A stretch of DNA of 64,000 bases from Microbacterium sp. p3-SID336 (GTDB lineage: Bacteria; Actinomycetota; Actinomycetes; Actinomycetales; Microbacteriaceae). The DNA lies in the NCBI RefSeq assembly GCF_025143365.1, contig NZ_JALXPE010000003.1:1-64000 (forward strand), given 5' to 3'. The notes below the pieces were generated by a model. It was not told the origin of the DNA and searched no databases. It was given only the letters and a program-made list of their open reading frames with translations. A program made the position numbers and the translations under genes. Numbering within the stretch: position 1 is the first letter of the stretch; every line of letters starts with the position of its first letter. Shown here one piece after another: positions 20,579-30,815 of the stretch.

Positions 20579-20660
20579 ACACTACGCCCGGCGGGAGCGT
20601 CCTCACGCGATCCTCACGGAATCCCTACGCTCGGGCACCCGTCCCTCACGGAATCCTTAC
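20579..20660. promoter_or_regulatory. kimA promoter with tandem putative KdpE sites
   Basis: On the minus strand the -10 TAGTGT (20579-20584) lies 8 nt before the kimA GTG. Exactly 22 bp upstream is GTAGGGATTCCGTGAGG followed by ATCGC (20607-20628), matching the kdp promoter block. A second copy, GTAAGGATTCCGTGAGG, lies at 20644-20660, 32 bp further on (about three helical turns). The second copy is also placed near the -35 of the divergent VanZ-like gene. Confidence 0.72.
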
Positions 20661-20683
20661 GGGCGTCGAGTAGAATTTTACCC

Positions 20684-21763
20684 ATGGGGGATCAGCTGTT
20701 TCTGGGGGTCATCGCGATCGCGATCGGAGTGGCCTTCGGAGTCCTCCTCTTCGTCCCGTTCGTGGCGATCAGCTACCGGCGGCGCGGAGCGCTCACACTC
20801 GGCCGCACCGTGCTGTGGCTCGCAGCCCTCATCTACTTCTGGGCGATCTGGACCTACACGCTGCTGCCGCTGCCCGATCCCGATGCCATCCGCTGCGTCG
20901 GCGCGATCACCGATCCGATGTCGGTCGTGACGGAGCTGCAGCGCGCCTTCGCCTCCGACGACCCGATCCGCCACCCCGCGTTCCTGCAGCTCGCTTTCAA
21001 CGTGCTGCTGTTCATCCCGCTCGGGTTCTTCGTGCGGGTCATCGCGGGTCGCGGCGTGCTGGTCGCGCTGATCACGGGATTCGGCCTCTCCCTGCTGGTG
21101 GAGACCACGCAGCTGACCGGCGTGTGGGGCCTCTACCCGTGCGCCTACCGCTTCTTCGACGTCGGCGACCTCATGACGAACACGACCGGAGCGGTCGTGG
21201 GCAGCGTCCTCGCTCTCGCCGTGCCGCGCGCTCTGCGAGGGTCGAGGGCCCGCGGTGACGCCGATCTGCCCCGGCAGGTGACGCGGGGGCGTCGCGCCCT
21301 GGCGATGCTGTGCGACGGGCTCGCGTTCTTCTTCGTGAGCGCCACGGTGAGCGTCGCCGTGCAGCTGTGGTTCTCGGTGGTCATTCAGGACAGGGCTGTG
21401 GTGCTGGACGGCACGGTGGCCTCCCTGATCAGCAGCGTCTCGGCGGCAGGGCTGTGGCTCGTGCTGATCCTCGCGACCGGGCGCTCCGTGGGCGACCTGG
21501 CGGTGCAGCTGCGGTACACCGGCTCGCGTCTTCCGCTGCCGCTCGCACGGCTGCTGCGCTGGGCGGGAGGGGTGGCCGGGCTCGGCTCGGTGGCGCTGCT
21601 CGGCGGCGTGTTCGAGCCGCTGTCCTCGCTGCTGATGCTCGTCGCCGTCGTGCTGCTGTTCACCACTCGGCACGGGCGAGGCCTGCCGGGTCTGCTCTCC
21701 GGCCAGGACCTGGTCGACGCTCGCGAGGCGGTGCCCGCGCCCTCGCCACCCTCCGCGCCGTGA
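20684..21763 (+). CDS. VanZ-family membrane protein with C-terminal membrane extension
   Basis: A 359-residue membrane protein. The first half is a VanZ domain: IYFWAIWTYTLLPLPD, LAFNVLLFIPLGFFVR and SLLVETTQLTGVWGLYPCAYRFFDVGDLMTNTTGA (shown only in part by position, residues about 130-165), the typical E-T-x-Q and D-x-x-D-x-x-x-N signature. The second half (about residues 200-335) adds four helices resembling an RDD-type domain. VanZ proteins are linked to glycopeptide tolerance, but most members have unknown function. TAGAAT (20671-20676) lies 7 nt before the ATG, so the transcript is probably leaderless. A putative KdpE site ends 10 nt upstream of that hexamer. Confidence 0.85.
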   Translation: MGDQLFLGVIAIAIGVAFGVLLFVPFVAISYRRRGALTLGRTVLWLAALIYFWAIWTYTLLPLPDPDAIRCVGAITDPMSVVTELQRAFASDDPIRHPAFLQLAFNVLLFIPLGFFVRVIAGRGVLVALITGFGLSLLVETTQLTGVWGLYPCAYRFFDVGDLMTNTTGAVVGSVLALAVPRALRGSRARGDADLPRQVTRGRRALAMLCDGLAFFFVSATVSVAVQLWFSVVIQDRAVVLDGTVASLISSVSAAGLWLVLILATGRSVGDLAVQLRYTGSRLPLPLARLLRWAGGVAGLGSVALLGGVFEPLSSLLMLVAVVLLFTTRHGRGLPGLLSGQDLVDAREAVPAPSPPSAP

Positions 21764-21848
21764 TCCGCGCGCGGTCCTCCGACCGGATCCGCGAGCGGGG
21801 GACGATATCCACAGCGGTTTCCGATCACGGATGGATAACGTCGACGGC

Positions 21849-22550
21849 ATGAGCGCGATCCCGGTCGACGAGGCGATGATCAACGAGGCCAAGGAGCTTC
21901 GCGACCAGCTGCAGCGGTTCCTCCGCGAGTACGAGTTCGGCATGCGGGAGGTGGAGACGAAGATCTCCATCCTGCGCGACGAGTTCACCCACGATCACGC
22001 GTACAACCCGATCGAGCACGTCAAGAGCCGGCTCAAGTCGCCCGACAGCATCGTCGAGAAGCTCGCTCGCAAGGGCATCGAGGAGCCGGACTTCGACCGG
22101 ATCCGCGCCGACATCACCGACATCGCCGGCGTGCGGGTCACGTGCAGCTTCGTCGCGGACGTGTACCGGCTGTTCGACCTGCTCACCGCACAGGACGACG
22201 TGACCGTGCGCACCGTCAAGGACTACATCGCCCACCCCAAGCCCAACGGGTACAAGAGCCTGCACGCGATCATCGAGGTCCCGGTCTTCCTGTCGACGGG
22301 AGCCCTGTCCGTGCCCGTCGAGGTGCAGTTCCGCACGATCGCGATGGACTTCTGGGCGAGTCTGGAGCACAAGATCTACTACAAGTTCTCCAACCGCGTG
22401 CCGTCGCACCTGGTGCAGAGCCTGAGCGACGCCGCCGAGGCCGCCGCCGAGCTCGACAGCCGCATGGAGCGCCTGCACCGTGAGGCCCACGGGGTGCCCC
22501 GACGCCAGCTGCCGCCTCCGCCGCCGTCCCCCCGCATCGTCGGGGTCTGA
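21849..22550 (+). CDS. Small alarmone synthetase (RelQ/YjbM-type GTP pyrophosphokinase)
   Basis: A single-domain (p)ppGpp synthetase of about 233 residues, lacking the hydrolase and TGS/ACT domains of Rel. Synthetase motifs are present: RADITDIAGVRVTCSF, which binds the nucleotide and Mg2+; HPKPNGYKSLHAII, which places the acceptor GDP/GTP; and EVQFRTIAMDFWASLEHKIYYK, including the catalytic Glu. The C-terminus ends in a Pro-rich tail after an alpha-helical region used for oligomerisation. I place the start at 21849 (MSAIPVDE), with a possible -10 GATAAC just upstream; an in-frame ATG at 21831 is the alternative. It follows the VanZ-like gene after 85 bases. Confidence 0.92.
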   Translation: MSAIPVDEAMINEAKELRDQLQRFLREYEFGMREVETKISILRDEFTHDHAYNPIEHVKSRLKSPDSIVEKLARKGIEEPDFDRIRADITDIAGVRVTCSFVADVYRLFDLLTAQDDVTVRTVKDYIAHPKPNGYKSLHAIIEVPVFLSTGALSVPVEVQFRTIAMDFWASLEHKIYYKFSNRVPSHLVQSLSDAAEAAAELDSRMERLHREAHGVPRRQLPPPPPSPRIVGV

Positions 22551-22594
22551 GCGCGACCTGGCGCGTGGCGGGGGAGTGTGGAAGCATCGGCGCG

Positions 22595-22894
22595 ATGGCC
22601 TCCCCCTCCTCGACCGCTCCCGGGAACCACTCCGACCTGCGCGTCGACACCGACCCGGCGCTGATGCCCGACCTGGACGACGGGCCGCGCTGCGAGTGCC
22701 CGCACACGGCCCAGAGCTCCGGTTCCGAGCAGGGTGCGTCCACGCCGTGCGGGGCGCCGGCGCGGTGGCGGGTCACGATCGACTGCGTGTGCGGGGCAAG
22801 CCATCCGCGCCGCGTGGAGCTGCTGTGCGCGCGATGCCTCAGCAATCGCAGCAGTGAGCTCGGGCGGGAGCGCCTCACCGTCCGCGGAATCTGA
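22595..22894 (+). CDS. Small Cys-rich protein of unknown function
   Basis: A 99-residue soluble protein. After a polar, probably disordered N-terminus come Cys pairs arranged CECPH, a single Cys in TPCGAPARW, CVCGASH and CARCL, i.e. six or seven Cys/His candidates for one or two zinc sites. No enzymatic motif is visible. The start is uncertain: ATG 22595 is chosen over ATG 22565 because the conserved-looking part begins later. It follows the alarmone synthetase by 44 bases and could be co-transcribed. Confidence 0.6.
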   Translation: MASPSSTAPGNHSDLRVDTDPALMPDLDDGPRCECPHTAQSSGSEQGASTPCGAPARWRVTIDCVCGASHPRRVELLCARCLSNRSSELGRERLTVRGI

Positions 22895-22986
22895 GCACGC
22901 GCCTTCGGCGGCGGCACGCGTGGCCGCACCCGGTCGCCGCACCGCGCCGCGACTCGGGCTCAGGGTGTACGACGCCGCGCTGTCGC

Positions 22987-24201
22987 TCAGCCCAGGAACT
23001 CGCGGGCGGCGGCGGACATCGCCGTGACGCCGACCTCGATCGTGGGGTGGATCTCGGGCGCGAAGAAGGGCGAGTGGTTGGTCGGGATGTCCTGCTCGAC
23101 TCGGCCCGCGGCGAGCGCCTCGGCGAAGCGGGCGGGGTCGACGCCGCCCCAGAACCAGAACACCAGCGGCACGCCCGCGTCGCGTGCGAACCACGACACG
23201 TCCTCGCTGCCGGTGAACATGCCGGGGTCGATGACCGCGGTCTCGCCGAGCGCCCGCTGCAGTGCCGCGGTCACCCTGACCGTGGCCTCGTCGTCGTTGA
23301 TCGTGGCGGGCAGCGTGTGGTCGGTGCGGATCTCGGGCTCGCGCTCGGCGCCGGACGCCGTCGCCTCGGCGCGCACGATGCGCTCCACGCTCGCGAGCAC
23401 CTTGTCGCGCACCTCTTCGTTCGGGTAGCGGAGACTGAGCTCGAGCTTCGCCTCAGCGGGGATGATGTTGTTCTTGAGCCCGGCATGGATCGACCCGACC
23501 GTGACCACCGCGACGCCCTGCGGATCGATCTCCCGCGACACGACGGTCTGCAGGCGCATGACGGTGGCCGCCGCCATCACCACGGGGTCGATCGTGGCGT
23601 GCGGACGGGAGCCGTGCCCGCCGCGGCCGTGCAGCGTCACGGTGAGTCCGTCGGACGCGGCCATCTGCGTGCCGCTGCGCACGCCGATGACACCGGCGGG
23701 AAGAGGGGTCACGTGCTGCCCGAGCACCACGTCCGGCTTCGGGTAGCGGCCGAGGATGCCGTCGTCGAGCATGGCCCTGGCGCCGGCGCCGTACTCCTCC
23801 GCGGGCTGGATCAGCACCACGAGTGTGCCCGACCAGTCCTCGCGCTCGGCGACGAGCTTCTCGACGGCTCCGATCATCGCGGTCACGTGCATGTCGTGGC
23901 CGCACGCGTGCATGACAGGCACGGTCGTGCCCGCGGGGTCGACGCCCTTGGCGGTGCTGGCGTACGCGAGCCCGGTCTGCTCCTCCACCGGCAGGGCGTC
24001 CATGTCCGCGCGCACCCAGACGACCGGACCGTCGCCGTTGCGCAGCACCCCCACCACGCCGGTCACGCCGACGCCCTCCTCCACGTCGAGCCCGAGCTCG
24101 CGCAGATGCTGTGCGGCGATGCCGGCCGTGCGCGTCTCCTGGAAGGAGAGCTCAGGATGCTGATGCAGGTCGATGTAGAGCGCTTCGAGGTCGATGGCCA
24201 T
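22987..24201 (-). CDS. M20D-family amidohydrolase (hippurate/N-acyl amino acid hydrolase type)
   Basis: A 404-residue metallo-amidohydrolase. It has the M20D pattern: DLHQHPELSFQE, VRADMDALPVEEQTGL, the metal ligands in MHACGHDMHVTAMIG, the catalytic/metal Glu pair in LIQPAEEYGAGARAM and the lid-domain His in GRGGHGSRPHATIDP. The family removes acyl groups from amino acids, hippurate or IAA-conjugates. TAGGCT (minus strand) lies 6 nt before the ATG, so it appears leaderless. It stands alone, divergent from the GH3 gene, with no transporter partner in the window. Confidence 0.93.
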   Translation of the reverse strand: MAIDLEALYIDLHQHPELSFQETRTAGIAAQHLRELGLDVEEGVGVTGVVGVLRNGDGPVVWVRADMDALPVEEQTGLAYASTAKGVDPAGTTVPVMHACGHDMHVTAMIGAVEKLVAEREDWSGTLVVLIQPAEEYGAGARAMLDDGILGRYPKPDVVLGQHVTPLPAGVIGVRSGTQMAASDGLTVTLHGRGGHGSRPHATIDPVVMAAATVMRLQTVVSREIDPQGVAVVTVGSIHAGLKNNIIPAEAKLELSLRYPNEEVRDKVLASVERIVRAEATASGAEREPEIRTDHTLPATINDDEATVRVTAALQRALGETAVIDPGMFTGSEDVSWFARDAGVPLVFWFWGGVDPARFAEALAAGRVEQDIPTNHSPFFAPEIHPTIEVGVTAMSAAAREFLG

Positions 24202-24344
24202 GGCCCGAGCCTAGCCCGGCACCCGGCCGGCGGATCCGCGAGCCGAGGCCGGATCGCGCGAACCGCGCGCCTGGTCGTCCCGAACCGGCACGGCATCGGT
24301 GAGGATGTGAGACCCGGACCCGCACGCCGACAGGACGAGAAGCG

Positions 24345-26591
24345 ATGACCTCCCCCCACCCGATCACTCCTGCCCTCCCGTACCAGGACCCCGCCGTCCC
24401 GATCCCGGAGCGGCGCGCCGACCTCCTGGCCCGGATGACCCTGGAGGAGAAGGTCGGGCAGATGCTGCAGCTCGATGCGAGGGACGACCTGGAGGATCAC
24501 GTGCTGCGGCGGCACGTCGGCTCCATCCTGCACACCTCGCCCGAGCGTCTGGTGCAGGCGGCGGCACTGACCGCGCAGACCCGTCTCCGCATCCCTCTGC
24601 TCGTGGGCGAGGACTGCATCCACGGCCACTCGTTCTGGCCGGGCGCGACCATCTACCCCACCCAGCTCGGCATGGCGGCGACGTGGGATCCGGAGCTGAT
24701 CGAGCGCGTGGCCAGAGCGACCGCCGAGGAGGTCGCCGTCACCGGGATCCACTGGACGTTCTCGCCGGTGCTGTGCATCGCCAGGGACCTGCGCTGGGGC
24801 CGCGTCGGCGAGACCTTCGGCGAGGACCCGTTCCTCATCGGCGAGCTGGCGTCGGCCATGGTGCGCGGATACCAGGGCGACGGGCTGGACGACCCGACCG
24901 CGATCCTGGCCACCGCCAAGCACTTCGCGGGGTACTCCGAGACGCAGGGCGGGCGTGACGCGAGCGAGGCCGACATCTCGCCCCGCAAGCTGCGCTCCTG
25001 GTTCCTGCCGCCGTTCGAGCGCGTGGCCCGCGAGGGGTGCCGCACCTTCATGCTCGGCTACCAGACGACCGACGGCGTGCCCATCACCGTCAACGAGTGG
25101 CTGCTCAGCGACGTGCTGCGCGGGGAGTGGGGATACACGGGCACGCTCATCACCGACTGGGACAACGTGGGTCGCATGGTGTGGGAGCAGCGCGTGCAGC
25201 CCGACCTCACGAGGGCGTCCGCGGCGGCGGTGCGGGCGGGCAACGACATGGTCATGACCACACCCGGCTTCTTCGAGGGAGCGCTCGCGGCGGTGGCGGA
25301 GGGGTTGCTCGCGGAGGACGCCTTCGACGCCGCGGTCGCCCGCATCCTCACGCTCAAGTTCGAGCTCGGTCTGTTCGAGGACCCCCGGCTCCCGCGTGCC
25401 GACCAGTCCGTCGTGGGCTCCGCCGCGCACGCGGAGCTGAACCTCGACGTCGCGCGGCGCTCGCTGGTGCTGCTGGAGAACGACGGCACCCTGCCTCTCG
25501 ACGCGACGGCGCCGCTGTCCGTGGCGGTCGTGGGGCCGCTCGCCGACGACGCGCAGACGCAGCTCGGCGACTGGGCCGGAGGGTCGGGGCAGGCGGGATG
25601 GCTCGAGGGACAGCCGCGGGAGATGGTCACGACCGTGCTCGACGGGCTCAGGGCGGTGGACGGATGGTCCGTGACGCGTGCCCGCGGCGCCGACATCCTC
25701 ACGCTGGAGGACGACCCGCGGGGCACGCACTTCCCGGACAACCAGCCCCGACCGCGCGTGGTGAAGCCGTGCGAGCCGGATGCGGACCTGATCGCCGAGG
25801 CCGTGGCGGCGGCCGTCTCTGCGGATGTGGTGGTGGCCGTGGTCGGCGATCGCATCGAGCTCGTGGGCGAAGGCCGCTCGACGGCGACGCTGGAGCTGAT
25901 CGGCGGGCAGAACGCCCTGCTCGACGCCCTGATCGACACGGGCACGCCGGTGGTGGTCGTGCTGCTCGCGTCGAAGCCGCTGGTGCTGCCGCCCTCGGTG
26001 CAGCGCGCGGCCGCCGTGATCTGGGCCGCGAACCCCGGCATGCAGGGAGGCCGTGCGCTGGGTGAGCTCCTGGCCGGCGCGGTGGAGCCGTCCGGACGGC
26101 TGCCGATCTCGTTCGCACGGCACGTGGGCCAGCAGCCGACCTACTACAACCAGATCCGCGGGCAGCACGGCGATCGGTACGCGGATCTCACCCAGGCGCC
26201 CGCCTGGGCCTTCGGCGACGGCCGCTCCTACACCACGGTGGAGTATGCCGACCTGCAGCTGGAGGACGCGGCGCCGGCGGTGGACGGCGCCGTGGTGGCG
26301 CACGTCACCGTGTCCAACACGGGGGCGCGGCCGGTGCGCGAGACCGTGCAGGCGTATGTGCGCGACGAGGTGACGAGCGTGAGCTGGACCGACAGGGAGC
26401 TCAAGGCGTTCCGCCAGGTCGAGCTCGCGCCCGGCGCCTCGGAGCGGGTGCGCCTGGAGGTGCCGGTCGCGGCGTGCACGATCGTGGACGCGGAGGGTGT
26501 CCGGAGGATCGAGCCGGGGGAGTTCTCGCTGCTGGTGGGGCCGAGCTCACGCGAGGAGACGCTGCTGTCCGCGGGGTTCAGCCTCGCGTGA
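24345..26591 (+). CDS. Glycoside hydrolase family 3 protein (beta-glucosidase/xylosidase type)
   Basis: A 748-residue GH3 enzyme without a signal peptide. The N-terminal barrel contains the substrate-binding RWGRVGETFGEDPFL and AKHFAGYSETQGGRD; the nucleophile is Asp271 in LITDWDNVGRM. The second domain (about residues 400-590) includes VVGDRIELVGEGRSTATLEL, where the acid/base Glu is expected, and a C-terminal fibronectin-III-like domain begins at VSNTGARPVRETVQAYV. The architecture matches bacterial beta-glucosidases or beta-xylosidases that work on imported oligosaccharides. A weak AGGACGAGAAG site precedes the ATG. No sugar transporter is adjacent; the ceb operon at 37-43 kb could supply substrate. 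Confidence 0.93.
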   Translation: MTSPHPITPALPYQDPAVPIPERRADLLARMTLEEKVGQMLQLDARDDLEDHVLRRHVGSILHTSPERLVQAAALTAQTRLRIPLLVGEDCIHGHSFWPGATIYPTQLGMAATWDPELIERVARATAEEVAVTGIHWTFSPVLCIARDLRWGRVGETFGEDPFLIGELASAMVRGYQGDGLDDPTAILATAKHFAGYSETQGGRDASEADISPRKLRSWFLPPFERVAREGCRTFMLGYQTTDGVPITVNEWLLSDVLRGEWGYTGTLITDWDNVGRMVWEQRVQPDLTRASAAAVRAGNDMVMTTPGFFEGALAAVAEGLLAEDAFDAAVARILTLKFELGLFEDPRLPRADQSVVGSAAHAELNLDVARRSLVLLENDGTLPLDATAPLSVAVVGPLADDAQTQLGDWAGGSGQAGWLEGQPREMVTTVLDGLRAVDGWSVTRARGADILTLEDDPRGTHFPDNQPRPRVVKPCEPDADLIAEAVAAAVSADVVVAVVGDRIELVGEGRSTATLELIGGQNALLDALIDTGTPVVVVLLASKPLVLPPSVQRAAAVIWAANPGMQGGRALGELLAGAVEPSGRLPISFARHVGQQPTYYNQIRGQHGDRYADLTQAPAWAFGDGRSYTTVEYADLQLEDAAPAVDGAVVAHVTVSNTGARPVRETVQAYVRDEVTSVSWTDRELKAFRQVELAPGASERVRLEVPVAACTIVDAEGVRRIEPGEFSLLVGPSSREETLLSAGFSLA

Positions 26592-26621
26592 CCCTGTGGA
26601 TCTTCCGTGGATCCGCGCGAT

Positions 26622-26652
26622 TTGAGCTCAAGTGCTCTTGAGGTTTTACAGT
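26622..26652 (+). promoter_or_regulatory. MerR/SoxR-type promoter of the flavin reductase gene
   Basis: TTGAGC (26622-26627) and TACAGT (26647-26652) are separated by 19 bp, the over-long spacer typical of MerR-family-activated promoters. Inside lies the dyad CTCAAG-TGCT-CTTGAG (26627-26642), which matches 14 of 18 positions of the SoxR box CCTCAAGTTAACTTGAGG when one base is added on each flank. The regulator gene is not in the window. Confidence 0.65.
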
Positions 26653-26704
26653 AGAAGGGCGACGGCGCCCCGATCGCCGGGCTGCCCCCGCAGGAGATCC
26701 ACGC

Positions 26705-27250
26705 ATGACCCCCCAGTCTTCCGGCGCCACGACCGCCCCGCATCCCGCCGCTCCCGTGCCCACCCCTGTGGGTGAGGGGCTCAAGGCCGCGTTCCGCACG
26801 CACCCCGCGGGGGTCGCCATCATCACGGCGCAGAGCCAGAACGGACCGGTCGGCCTCACGGCATCCAGCGTGGCATCCGTCGCCGTCGATCCCGCGGCGA
26901 TCGTGTTCTCGGTGACCAGGGCCACCGGCAGCGCGGGCGCCCTGCTCGACGCGGACACCTTCGTGGTGCACCTGATCGACGACGAGCACTCGGCGCTCGC
27001 GCAGAGCTTCGCCGTCAGCGGCTCCGAGCGCTTCACCCCGGAACAGGGTTGGGCGACGCTGCCGACCGGCGAGCCGCACCTGCCCGGGGCCAGGGTGGCG
27101 CTGCGATGCCGCCCGCTCCAGACCGTCCCGGTCGGCTCCTCCACGGTTGTGATCGCCGAGGTCCTGGACGTGCTGCCGGGGCGCACGGCGCGTCCCCTGG
27201 TGTACGTGGACCGCCGCTTCCACGCCGTCTCGCACGACACGGCTCTCTGA
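26705..27250 (+). CDS. Flavin reductase family protein (FMN-binding split barrel)
   Basis: A 181-residue flavin reductase-like protein that would use NAD(P)H to reduce FMN or FAD, often for a monooxygenase partner or as a redox-stress enzyme. The family core is FRTHPAGVAIITAQS, GLTASSVASVAVDPAAIVFSV and VVHLIDDEHSALAQSFA; the C-terminal RPLVYVDRRFHAV is the usual end. The N-terminal 20 residues are low complexity. The ATG at 26705 follows CAGGAGATCCACGC, a good ribosome-binding site. No monooxygenase gene is adjacent, so the MerR-type promoter is the best functional clue, pointing to induction by redox-active compounds. Confidence 0.9.
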   Translation: MTPQSSGATTAPHPAAPVPTPVGEGLKAAFRTHPAGVAIITAQSQNGPVGLTASSVASVAVDPAAIVFSVTRATGSAGALLDADTFVVHLIDDEHSALAQSFAVSGSERFTPEQGWATLPTGEPHLPGARVALRCRPLQTVPVGSSTVVIAEVLDVLPGRTARPLVYVDRRFHAVSHDTAL

Positions 27251-27304
27251 GATCCGCGTGCTCACATCCCTGCCGCGGGCGTGAGGTCGGCGGCCGCGTC
27301 GAGC

Positions 27305-27405
27305 GGCGAGCGCGATGCGTCAGCGTCGCGACGGGGCACGCGCGGCGCCGGTCAGGCGAGCGCGATGCGTCAGCCTCGCGACGGGACACGCGCGAGGGCG
27401 CCGGG

Positions 27406-27408
<3 letters not shown>
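27305..27408. repeat. Tandem duplication at the 3' end of the CstR-like gene
   Basis: Two copies (27305-27354 and 27355-27408) of a roughly 50-54 bp unit lie end to end; they differ by a few substitutions and a short insertion near the end of the second. The second copy ends on the stop codon of the CstR-like gene and each begins with GGCGAG, the complement of that gene's last codons. Confidence 0.7.
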
Positions 27409-29584
<2,176 letters not shown>

Positions 29585-29614
29585 GCCAGCCCGTCGTCGA
29601 CGGCGGGCGCCGCG

Positions 29615-29706
29615 CGCGTTCATAACTCCGGAGAAACGGGCGGGATCGGCCCCGGATCGGCCCTCTGGGCGCCTCAAGGGCGGATTTCTCCGGAGTTATG
29701 AACGCG
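29615..29706. repeat. Dispersed palindromic element, copy 1
   Basis: Perfect 22-bp inverted arms (29615-29636 and 29685-29706) enclose a 48-bp centre containing GGATCGGCCC-type segments. The arm core CGTTCATAACTCCGGAG is shared, with two substitutions, by copies at 36.8 kb and 61.8 kb. This copy lies between convergent 3' ends and could act as a terminator, but the conserved arm sequence is more than a hairpin needs. Confidence 0.8.
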
Positions 29707-29730
29707 ACGATCGCCTGACCCGCCCGCGGG

Positions 29731-30738
29731 TCAGAGGAGACGGGCGGTCGTCCCGCGGACGTTGAGCTCGTACGGCAGGGCGGAGGGGATGCGCACGGCC
29801 TCCGGGTCCGCGAGCTTCGCGAGGACCGCGTCGGCGGCGCGCTCACCCTGCCCGAGCGGGAACTGGTCGACCGTGGTCAGCCGGAAGAACTCGCCGAGCT
29901 CGTGGCCGTCGATGCCGACGATGGAGAGGTCGTCCGGCACGCCGAAGCCCAGGTCCCGTGCGGCGAGCAGGGCCCCGATCGCCATCTCGTCCGAGGCGGC
30001 GAACACCGCCGTGGGCCGCGGCCCCGGGCGGCCCAGCAGCTGCTTGGCGGCACGGTAGCCACCCTCGACGGTGAAATCCGCGGGCTCCAGGAACGCCGGG
30101 TTCAGCGGGATGCCCGCCGTGGCCAGCGCCTTCTCGAAACCGAGACGGCGGTTGGTCGGGATGTGGAAGTCGATGTCGAACTCGGGATTGGCGCCGATGT
30201 GCGCGATGTCGGTGTGGCCGAGCCCGATCAGGTGCTCCGTCGCCAGCTGGGCCACGGCCACATCGTCCACCGTGAGCGTGTCGAGCTTCGGGTTGGGGCC
30301 GCCGATCGCGATCACGGGCAGCCCGAGGTCGAGCAGCTGCTGCGTCTCGGCCTCGTCGAGCTCGATCGACACCGCGATCACCGCGTCCACACGCTGCCGC
30401 CGCAGGAACGTGTCGAACACGTGCCGCCGCACGTCCTCATCCGCGGTGATGTTGTAGAGCGTGATGTCATAGCCGGCGCGCATGAGCGCGGCGGACACCC
30501 CCGAAAGCACCGTGCTGAAGAACCACCGGTCGAGGAACGGCACCACGACCCCGATGTTGCGGGTGCGCCCTGACGCGAGGCTCGACGCGCGGGACGACAC
30601 GACATAGCCGAGGGACTGCGCAGCCGCCCGCACACGCTCGCGGGCCGACTCCGACACCTGCCCGCGCCCGCTGAGCGCACGGGAGACCGTCGCCGTGGAG
30701 ACGCCGGCGAGCCGGGCGACCTCATCGATGCTCGCCAT
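29731..30738 (-). CDS. LacI-family transcriptional regulator (alpha-glucoside utilisation)
   Basis: A 335-residue LacI/GalR repressor. The HTH is MASIDEVARLAGVSTATVSR, the hinge helix lies in SSRASSLASGRTRNIGVVVP, and the periplasmic-binding-like effector domain runs from about residue 60. The ATG at 30738 follows AGAGGATCCCC; the upstream in-frame start adds 18 residues without family similarity. It follows the GH13 alpha-glucosidase gene on the same strand, after a hairpin, so it most likely controls that gene through the operator before it. The effector is probably maltose, trehalose or another alpha-glucoside. Confidence 0.93.
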   Translation of the reverse strand: MASIDEVARLAGVSTATVSRALSGRGQVSESARERVRAAAQSLGYVVSSRASSLASGRTRNIGVVVPFLDRWFFSTVLSGVSAALMRAGYDITLYNITADEDVRRHVFDTFLRRQRVDAVIAVSIELDEAETQQLLDLGLPVIAIGGPNPKLDTLTVDDVAVAQLATEHLIGLGHTDIAHIGANPEFDIDFHIPTNRRLGFEKALATAGIPLNPAFLEPADFTVEGGYRAAKQLLGRPGPRPTAVFAASDEMAIGALLAARDLGFGVPDDLSIVGIDGHELGEFFRLTTVDQFPLGQGERAADAVLAKLADPEAVRIPSALPYELNVRGTTARLL

Positions 30739-30755
30739 GGGGATCCTCTGTCTCG

Positions 30756-30801
30756 GGATGAGCCGTGCCGCCGCCGTGTCTGCGAGCGGCACGGCTCATC
30801 C
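30756..30801 (-). terminator. Hairpin between the GH13 gene and the LacI-family gene
   Basis: A perfect 16-bp stem (30756-30771 with 30786-30801; arm GGATGAGCCGTGCCGC) encloses a 14-nt loop. It lies between two codirectional genes, so it would end or reduce read-through from the alpha-glucosidase gene into the regulator gene. There is no T-run. Confidence 0.75.
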
Positions 30802-30815
30802 GGGAGCGGGTGGGG

